Source: Setophaga petechia (lineage: Eukaryota; Chordata; Aves; Passeriformes; Parulidae). Taken from it: a stretch of DNA of 64,000 nt. The stretch's first letter is position 1; every line of letters begins with the position of its first letter. The stretch covers positions 434,001 to 498,000 of the forward strand of contig JANCRA010000177.1 of NCBI GenBank assembly GCA_024362935.1, in the 5' to 3' direction. A program made the translations under genes and the position numbers. The notes under the pieces were generated by a model. It was not told where the DNA came from, did not search any database, and worked only from the letters and a program-made list of their open reading frames with translations. This document shows, piece by piece, positions 56,600-64,000 of this stretch.

Positions 56600-58250
56600 C
56601 CTGTTCATGGAGAAAAGGACAGTGATGGATTAGGGGAGATACCTGTAACCAAAATCAAAGCCATTTCCCATGCACCCTCCCCTGGAACACACAGACATGG
56701 TTTCAGATTTTTTGAGTTTTGAAGTTTTTTTTATAACCTCCCCCCATATCTCTACTATTGCTGTTGGATATCATAAACCCTCAAATTTTTGCTCCCCTCA
56801 GGTAGAGCAGAGTGAGTTTCCCGAGGCAAGATGATGACTGGCAACTGAGGGGAGATGATCTGTCACTTCATTCTTTTTGGAGTTTCTCTGGGCTTTCACT
56901 TTTCTCTGATAGAGGATGTTCACACTCCCATGTTTCCCTTAAAAACCCCCAGGTGCTGCTGAGAGCAGATGGATCCAGCACAACCCAGCTCCACATTTGT
57001 AGCCAAGGACTCCCGTTGCTCATTCCACCAACCCAGTAGCATTTTCAGTGTCACAACACCTCTGCCTTTCCCCATGGATCTTATCACTCAGAGATGCTCT
57101 AGGACAGGTTTGCATCCAGGATTGAAGCTCCCAGCCTGGACTGAAATCTCAGGGAAACTTCCAAATGTCCTTATGATGGCATTGGATGAAGGGAGATGCA
57201 GCTCCTTCCCTGGCTGCCCTGCCAGCATTGCCCAGAGCCGGGCACTGGGGACAGCGTCACCCTGAGCCAGCTGTGCCCCTGCAGAGCCCCCAGGGCCAGG
57301 CAGCTGCTCCCAGCCCTGTGCTCTGCAGAGGGAACTGGGCCGGGGCTGCAGAGTATCCAAGCCCATTTCTTTACTCTCCTTCCCTCATCTTCTCTCTGCT
57401 TCCTAGAGATTTTCCTCCTGCAGGTGTTTCCCTGTGCCTGATCTCTCTGTGCCAGCACTTACAGACCCCAAATCTCTGCGCACTCACCTTGGCCTGGCAG
57501 AACCCTGCCTGTTTGCAGGGCACTGGTTGGGGGCAGGTTCTCTTTGCAGCTTGGGGAAAGGACAGCTCAGACTGAGCCTGATGGCTCCAGCAAAGGTGCT
57601 GCTGCTGCTGCTGTCCACGGGCAGAGTGGCTGAAAGCACATTAGGGATCTCCTGTGAACCTGCTGGTCACTAAAAGGAACAGTCTGGATGTCTCAGGAAC
57701 TCGTCAAAATTCATAATAATCTTTTCATATTTATCCCACCCCCACCCCCTGCCATTTTCCAATAGAAGGAAACTGAATACAAAGCCTTAGGAATTTTTTT
57801 CATTTTTGTCAAAATCCTTGCCTTTGAAACATTCTATGACTGACTAGAACCCCTCAGTACATTAGAGCTTCATGAGCGTTTCACCTCCCCTGCACCAGAA
57901 ATACTCAGAGTTGTACTCACAGAGTCTGCAGGCATTGGGATGTTCCAGCTTTAGGAGATCACTGCAGGAGCTGCAGCTGCATTGTCCTGCAGCCAGAGGT
58001 TCCTGTGCCAAGGGCTGGCAGTGATTGTGCCCCAGGCACTTCTCAGCACCTTCCCAGCCCTGCCTGACTGAAGCTCTCTGTGCCTCTGTGCTGTGCCCGG
58101 GGTGGCTGCAGGCAGTGCCCCAGCCCTGCTGGGCTGGCAGAAGAGCTGCTCACCAAGAGAAATGTGCTTTTGAAGCTCTTCTTGGTGACCAGGAGCTGCT
58201 TCTGTGCCAGGAGCCCAGCCCAGCTCAGCAGCACACGCATACCACAAGGA
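56600..58250. other. Olfactory receptor upstream region
   Basis: No exon was recognised. It contains the duplicated 57316-57358 segment and short GC-rich parts; a 5' UTR exon for the receptor could lie here but cannot be identified. Confidence 0.3.
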
Positions 58251-58254
58251 CTTT

Positions 58255-59220
58255 AATGAGCCTCTGGGGCTTTGTGCTCAGGCCCTGAACATCAGTCCCT
58301 GAGAGGGAGCTGAAGAAGCCTCTCCAGAACTCCAAGTCACAATCCAACTCCAAAGTTTCTTGGACTTGTAATGGGTCCCACTGAGGGACACGACAGAGAA
58401 AGTGTCCCCAGGCCCCAGGCAGAGCAGAGAACTGGAGGCAGTGATGGCAGCTGGGGACAAAGAGAAGGCAAGTCTTGGTGCCCTGGGGCACAGCAGGGTC
58501 TGTGCCACCAAGGGCTGGCAGGAGACACCTTGTCCTGAGGCCCTGGGGCCTCCTGGCACAGCCCCAGCCAGGCTGGGCACTGTCAGCCCCTTGTCCTGCC
58601 CTCTGCATCCCCCCCTAGTCCACATCCCAGTGGCCTCAAGGATCTGCTGGAAGGAGTCCCTGGGGAGCCTTGCTCAGCCATGGCCCTGGGGGCTCCTGAA
58701 TGCTCACAGAGTTTTTCAAAGGACTTTGGGTTTGGCTTTTTCCTTGGAGTCTCTGAGAGGTTTATTGCAAACATGACCTCCAATTATCTGCTTTAATGAG
58801 TCCCTTGAGAGCTTTGAACTGACACTCAGTGGGGCTCATTAATGCTTTGAGATACTCGAGTTTTTTAAGGTACTTTGGATTTTCCTTTCCACAGTGAGTC
58901 TCTGAAAGGTTTTTGTGCCCTCCTGGCCACCAGTTCTCTCCTCTATGGAATCCATGAGGAGCCTGTGTTGGGATGGACCTCAGTGGGACCCATTCATGCT
59001 TTGAGACACTTTGGGTGTCTCCTCTGACTTGGACTCCTGGCAAGGTTTGTGCAATCTCCTCTCAGGCCCTGAAGTTCCAGGGCGCAGCTCCAAATGCACC
59101 ACAGGGCTCATGAGGATCAAGCAAGTCCTGACAAACCATGGCTCTGCTTTGATTTCCCTCTGGTCTCGTGCAGTTCATCGGGGAGGTTTCTGCAGTAGTT
59201 TTGGTTCACCAATTTGAGAT
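58255..59220. repeat. Diverged tandem repeat, period about 100-130 bp
   Basis: Several units recur with the order ACTTTGG..., GAGTCTCTGAGAGGTTT, CTCC..., TGAGGA or ATGAGTCCC, CAGTGGGGCTCATTAATGC, TTTGAGACAC. Clear units start near 58725, 58868 and 59005, with a further one near 58350. It is non-coding. Confidence 0.55.
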
Positions 59221-59234
59221 TTCTCGGCCAATTC

Positions 59235-60640
59235 ATCAATTTTTGTGGTGGGTTCAGTGTTAGTTAATTACCAGTGCACTCACTAGAATATCCTTACTCA
59301 TTTCCTGCTGTGAGATAGGATTAAGAGAAAGGCAATATAGGCTCACAATTTTAAAAGGTTATAAAGAAAAGTTTTTTTACAGTAACTAAAAGAAAGAGTA
59401 ATAAGAATCAGAGCAAAACTTTCAAATCACTTCTCCCTACAACCCTTTCCTTCTTACTGATAATGTAAAGAGACAAACCCTAAAATTTTCAGTCAGTTTA
59501 CCACCTTTAGTGTAGTCTTTCTTCAGATCACTTAGGGAGAGGAGTCTCTCTTTCATGCTATGGAGACTTTTCCACAACAAAACAGTTCTCTTGTGGTTTT
59601 CAATTCCCACAAATAGCAGCTTCCCAGAAAATCTGCAATTATGAAGTTCCTCACATTTTTCCACAGCTTTTCCCAAAGATGTGTTTATGCGCCATGTCAG
59701 CTTATGGAGTATTAGTTTAAAGATGAGCTGTTTAAGAGCAAAGGTTTGCTTCATCTATATCTGAAATCATCTTCATCTCTAGGAACAGAGGTCTTCTTCT
59801 CTCCATCAGGGCACATCACTCTTTTCTTTTTCTCTGTTCAAACTTCTGATGGGATCACAGCTACTTCAATATTTGCTTCCTTTGGCATAGAGGCCTTTGC
59901 TGAACAATTCATGTCCCCATACTTTTCATTGCTTTATAGGAAAAAAAGAGTCTGATGCATCAATTACATTCTTCTGCACAGCTTTACAAGAGGATTTCAG
60001 CCCCAAGATCAGGGTATCTCCTCATCCCTCCCATCTGGGACTCAACTTGCTCTTCAGTGATCTTGGTGTCTTCATGTTGCTCCTGTATGTACCTGCACTT
60101 GGTCCTTTTCTCTCCCTCGAGGGAGGATGGAAGCACTGAAAGAGTTCATATCTCCCCCGGGGCCTGCAGATGGTTCCGTGACCCCGGCCGGGCTCGGTGC
60201 TTGCGGCCGGAGCTGTTTTACCATGGAGGTTTCTGCAGCGGCTGCGCTGGGGCTGTGTCAGGATGGGCCGCGCTGGGGCAGGGCCAGGATCTCAGCAGCC
60301 AGGCCAGAGCACTGCAGCAGCATGGCCGGGGGCCGATGGCTTCTCCTCGCCCTGCCCGGGGCTTGCGGCTGAGCCCCAACGGTGGCAGAATCTTGGCCGA
60401 GCCGGCCCGGCCCGGGGCTGCTCCTGGGGCCCGGCGGATCCTGGCTGGGCCCGGGCTGGCGGCGGGGCAGGGCTCAGCAGTGCCCAGATGTTCCCAACTG
60501 CAGCCATGGCCCGGCCCGGCCTCGGCCCCGCGGCCTCCCCTGCCCTGCCCGGCAGCCCATGGGGCCTGGCGGGGTCCCTGGGAAGGGGCCCGGCCCCACG
60601 GCAGGAGCCGCCCGGCCCGGCCTGGCTGAGATGGGGGCCG
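59235..60640. mobile_element. Probable LTR-type retroelement fragment
   Basis: From about 59248 (TGTGGTGGGTTCAG) the sequence resembles the LTR at 18682-19994 in build: a T/A-rich part with TTTTTTTACAGTAACTAAAAG, then a pyrimidine-rich part, then a GC-rich part from 60130. No target-site duplication was found, and the right side is taken by the class I ERV LTR beginning at 60641. Long frames in 60127-60650 are due to GC richness. Confidence 0.35.
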
Positions 60641-61248
60641 TGTGAAAAATGCATGTATTTTATGATTGGCTTTTCGCAAATATTAAAATGAATATTATAT
60701 GTGTTAAGAAGTAATGCTGTATTAATTCTCTTAAGTACTGTGTGAAATTTAGTTTTAAGTTATAAGAATTGTTAAAATAGAAACTATGCTATATAAGATG
60801 CTTTGTTAAACAGAAAGGTCTTGCAGCGAGATAGCAGCCACAGGACACCTAAATCTTTCAGAGAAAGGGAATTTATTGCCTTCTTATCAGAAGAAACTAA
60901 CTTCTTCCCGCCTTGAAGGCGCTGTTAGGATTAGAAGGAAGAAGTTGTCACTGACCAGACAGAATCCTGTGTTTGAATGGAATTTATGCATCATGTATGA
61001 AGTGTATGAATATGCAACAGGCTATTGTTTTTAAGGATTAATCCTTTGTTAACGGGGGTCCTTTTTCGGGCTCGTGATGCCCAGAAAGAGGTACCCGGAC
61101 ATCTGTAATTCTTTGTTTTTATTGTCTCATATTGTCCTGATTTAAATTGTCCAAATTATTATGACTCTGATTGTATTACTATTTTTATAACCATTTTATT
61201 ACTATTAAACTTTTAACAATTTCAAAAGCAAGTGATTGGTTTTTCACA
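60641..61248 (+). mobile_element. 5' LTR of a class I ERV
   Basis: The LTR begins TGTGAAAA and ends TTTTCACA, a perfect 8-bp terminal inverted repeat (608 bp). Near the 3' end are ATTAAA signals (61204) and an AT-rich R/U5. It is followed within three bases by TGGTAGCAGAGGATGG, a plausible primer-binding site whose tRNA I cannot name with confidence. Confidence 0.75.
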
Positions 61249-62448
61249 ATTTGGTAGCAGAGGATGGTTACTAACACCTCGCTGCCGGTGCTTTAGGAGA
61301 GTAAGAGTGGGGAAGGCGCGCCCTGCCCTCTTTGGCAGCCTCGCTCTGTTTCCCCTGAAGTGACCGACAGACGCAGGTTATGATCTGTGGACAAAAGGAG
61401 GCAATAAAACCAAGAGAAGGGAAAAAGGCTCCCTACAACCGCGGTAATTGGCCCCCTAAGACTAGCAGTGCGCACGAAGAACCCGGGAAGGAAAAAGGAT
61501 TGGTAAGTATTTCTCGGGGGGGCAGGTACGGGGGGATGAATGTGTGTGAATGAGAGGCGGGCTGGTTGTCCCAGACCTGCCAAGTGAGTGCGGAGTCTCC
61601 CATGCTGCGTTTCCGTCTTTTCGCGAGAAAAACGGCCAGGAAAGAGACGAAGCGAGTGATAAGAGAGTGAAAGAATCCCCCGGGGTGACTGGGACTGGGT
61701 CTCAGGGAGGGGTTGGACCACTCAGAGGTAGGGAGCAAGGTTTCCTAGCCCAGTCTACTAGGAAACGGGACAGGAGGGGCCCCTAAAACCTGCTGGGTTG
61801 AGGGATTTGTATTCCAAGAGCATCCAAGAGCAGGGTTGAGCAGAATTCTGTCGGAGTGAGGATATGCCCAAGAACACTCAGGGTGGGATAACACAGCTGG
61901 GTTGAGGGATATCCAATAGCACCGGGACTGGCCAGTGACACCTAAACTTGTAATAGGTGATGTGAAAGTAAAAGGTACCTTGTTGTTGTTCTGTGGTGTG
62001 TGAGAGTGAGACACACACAGAGTCAGCCTCAACTTCCCGGGTAGGTGGGAAGGGGGGAGGCAGTGGAAAGAGGAGTGAGTGACCTGCACACCAGGCCGTA
62101 GCTCCCGGGTAGGTGGGGGCTGCTGGGCCCAAGAGGAGTGAGTGACCTGCGAACCAAGCCAGCGTTCCCTGGGCGTGTGAAGAGCCGTAGTTAAAGAGTG
62201 TGAAAGACACGCAGACAGCCCCACAGGTGAACGGGCACTGGAGACGACCCGAGTCAGGGCCCTTCCAGGAGGCCCGGAGATACTGGGACCTAGAGGCCAA
62301 CCCCAAGGCGAAGGGGGGGCCACAGAGACCTGTGATTTTCTGGCAATAAAGATCCACTTTGTGTCTTGAGGGTGTGACAGAATGTGTAAGGGTGAATGAG
62401 AAATAAAAGTGAGTGAATGTAGATGAATGAAAGTATGAGTTATGTGGA
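61249..62448 (+). other. ERV leader with primer-binding site and splice donor
   Basis: The leader starts with the primer-binding site at about 61252-61269. TTGGTAAGTATT at about 61499-61510 is a good splice-donor match. 62030-62170 contains two diverged copies of a GTGAGTGACCTGC-containing unit. No gag start or matrix-like protein was recognised before 62448. Confidence 0.5.
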
Positions 62449-63064
62449 TTGTGCATTTCAAGCCTTACCATATCTCCTAGGAGGGAGGTATATTGTATTG
62501 AAAAGCAGTGTGAGAAAAAGGTTTTTTTGGGAAAAGTGGTATTTAAGTTGTTAGTAAAAAGTGAAAAACAAAGATTAGTCAATGAGGAACTAATTTTAGA
62601 AGTTTTAAAAGCATTAAAATTACCTAAGAGAGCTGTAGTACCTACTAAGGGACACCAAAAGGTAAAGATCCCAGAAATAAGGGGAAATAATTTGGCAGAT
62701 CAGGAAGTTAAAGATGCAGCAGAAAATGGAGCTGAAAGAGTTAATATTAACGCAAATGAGGAAAAATTGGAAATTCCAAAGTTTAGAGAAGCAAAAAGGG
62801 GAATTAAAACAAGATCAGTAGCCAACAAGATAAATTGGGGAAATAGAAACATCTCGATAGAAGACAATTAGATAATAAAACGCTTACTAGAGAATAGCAG
62901 AGGACATGTATCAAAAAAGCCCAGTGACATACTCAGGCTTTGTGTGACCGTTTTTTTAAAGGAACTATGGGTGCATTGAGAATTTTTAGAGTAGAACAAG
63001 AAGTAACTGAAAGATGTATAATTTGCCAAAGGATAAATAAAAAAGTGATGAGAAAAACAATATG
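62449..63064 (+). pseudogene. Class I ERV pol remnant (RNase H end and integrase start)
   Basis: A 140-codon frame (62449-62871) contains the C-terminal RNase H signature: KALKLPKRAVV, a GHQK motif near 62650 and RGNNLADQEVKDAA near 62680-62720. After stops and frame changes, a short reading at about 62940-63064 shows an integrase zinc-finger CXXC (ERCIICQRINKK; Cys codons at 63014 and 63023). Gag, protease, RT and most of integrase are missing, so the element has suffered a large internal deletion that joins leader to pol. Confidence 0.65.
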
Positions 63065-63340
63065 AGAAGGTCGTGAGTTGGCTCGTCGACCAAGCAGAAG
63101 TTTGGATTTGTTAAGCTCTGGTTTTATTTGTAAAAACCGTTTAATCCAGAAGAAAAAGAGTATACCACCTGCTGGGGAGGGGGGAGGTTGTAAGAAAATA
63201 ACATTTTTTTGAAAGGCAATAAAAGAAAGAAAGAGTGAAAATGTAAGGCTGGGAACAAAGTATTACCGCATCCATTCCCGTCTGTTCCCCCGCTCGTTCG
63301 CAGATGCACCACCCCCCCAGCCCCTGTGCCGGCTCCGGCA
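63065..63340. other. Unassigned end of the ERV or flanking DNA
   Basis: No motif was recognised; the sequence turns from AT-rich to GC-rich at about 63260. Confidence 0.3.
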
Positions 63341-63455
63341 CAGTCCGTCCGTCCCAGTCCGTCTGTCCTAGTCCGTCTGTCCCAGTCCGTCTGTCCCAGT
63401 CCGTCCGTCCCAGTCCGTCCGTCCCAGTCCGTCTGTCCCAGTCCGTCTGTCCCAT
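63341..63455. repeat. 14-bp minisatellite
   Basis: About eight tandem units of GTCCGTCYGTCCCA, with minor variants such as GTCCTA, run through this stretch. Confidence 0.85.
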
Positions 63456-63587
63456 CCCCAGCTGCCCTGGCTCTGGTCGGCTCCCGCCGCTGCAGCCGGG
63501 GTCAGTCCCGGCTTTGTCTCTGCCGGATCAGCCGCCATCAGCCATGTGGGGGCGATCCACGCTCCAGCTCGGTCCGCACCGGAACAG

Positions 63588-63907
63588 CCCCTCGGGCGAT
63601 CCCGGCTGCAGACCCCGCCTGTGGAGCACCGAGACTCGGAGCCGGGCCGATCCCCTCGGGCGATCCCGGCTGCAGACCCCGCCTGTGGAGCACCGAGACT
63701 CGGAGCCGTGCCGATCCCCTCGGGCGATCCCGGCTGCAGACCCCGCCTGTGGAGCACCCAGACTCGGAGCCGTGCCGATCCCCTCGGGCGATCCCGGCCG
63801 CAGACCCCGCCTGTGGAGCACCGAGACTCGGAGCCGTGCCGATCCCCTCGGGCGATCCCGGCTGCAGACCCCGCCTGTGGAGCACCGAGACTCGGAGCCG
63901 TGCCGAG
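63588..63907. repeat. 64-bp tandem repeat, five units
   Basis: Five nearly identical 64-bp units start at 63588, 63652, 63716, 63780 and 63844. Differences between units are single substitutions (for example GCCGGGCC versus GCCGTGCC, GCACCCAG versus GCACCGAG). Because 64 is not a multiple of three, each frame cycles through all three phases; no stop occurs in any frame on either strand, so long open frames here do not indicate coding. Confidence 0.92.
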
Positions 63908-64000
63908 TGCCCCGTCCTGCCCTGAGCTCCCTTCCCTTGGTAAATAAATAAAAGAGATATTTGGAGAATCCCATAGGCATAGCTGAACAATTAGACCAAT
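63908..64000. other. Window end, unassigned
   Basis: AAATAAATAAAAGAGATATTTG follows the repeat. The last bases are open in frame but too short to assign. Confidence 0.2.

Noticed and set aside
61252..61269. Naming the tRNA for the ERV primer-binding site
   Set aside because: The sequence is in the right place but I could not match it confidently to a specific tRNA 3' end without a search.
63341..63907. CRISPR-like array
   Set aside because: Units are contiguous tandem repeats without unique spacers, in a vertebrate context.
1..64000. tRNA, rRNA or small RNA genes
   Set aside because: No A-box/B-box pairs with a plausible cloverleaf or rRNA-like stretches were noticed; tRNAscan-SE or Infernal would be needed to exclude them.

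Overview
The window looks like repeat-dense genomic DNA from a songbird (passerine). The evidence is several avian endogenous retrovirus (ERV) families with solo LTRs, CR1 LINE 3' ends, an OR14-type olfactory receptor pseudogene, and two gene types that are heavily duplicated in passerines: maestro HEAT-like repeat (MROH) genes and PAK3-like kinases. There is no bacterial-style gene organisation; the real genes are split by introns and most lie on the minus strand.

Layout. 1-2664: 3' end of an ERV (env broken in two frames, polypurine tract, 3' LTR). 2665-4226: an arm that is duplicated in inverted orientation at about 13480-15060. 4227-6360: non-coding DNA with a CpG-rich minisatellite. 6363-12831: MROH copy A, minus strand, for which a 15-exon model with clean splice sites gives an unbroken 669-residue reading frame; a solo LTR sits in its last intron. 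15175-17265: MROH copy B, a truncated pseudogene invaded by two solo LTRs. 17424-23620: a decayed ERV-L-like provirus (gag remnant, protease, RT, RNase H, integrase, 3' LTR, no env and no 5' LTR), itself split by a 1.3-kb solo LTR. 23621-27500: mostly non-coding. 27674-41452: a PAK3-like kinase gene, minus strand, for which 12 phase-compatible exons give 428 codons, with coiled-coil exons of unknown origin nested in one intron. 41453-44810: non-coding, ending in the usual MROH 3' flank. 44811-50593: two partial MROH pseudogenes (C and D) joined head to tail. 50691-51184: a piece of MROH carrying exon 5 in the opposite orientation, abutting an LTR fragment. 51600-60640: GC-rich low-copy repeats, a CR1 fragment, one olfactory receptor pseudogene broken by a 19-bp tandem duplication, and retroelement-like sequence. 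60641-63065: 5' LTR and leader of a class I ERV with a large internal deletion. 63341-63907: two tandem repeats.

Two genes look capable of making protein: MROH copy A (predicted cytosolic alpha-solenoid scaffold) and the PAK3-like kinase (all kinase catalytic motifs present, no visible Rac/Cdc42-binding CRIB domain). Everything else recognisable is a retroelement or a broken copy. Precise target-site duplications around four solo LTRs, and the inverted and tandem MROH pieces, let much of the assembly history be read directly: the MROH/PAK block was duplicated, then repeatedly hit by retroviral insertions, inversions and small indels. All exon boundaries were derived by eye from splice dinucleotides, phase and comparison between copies in the window; no database search was possible.
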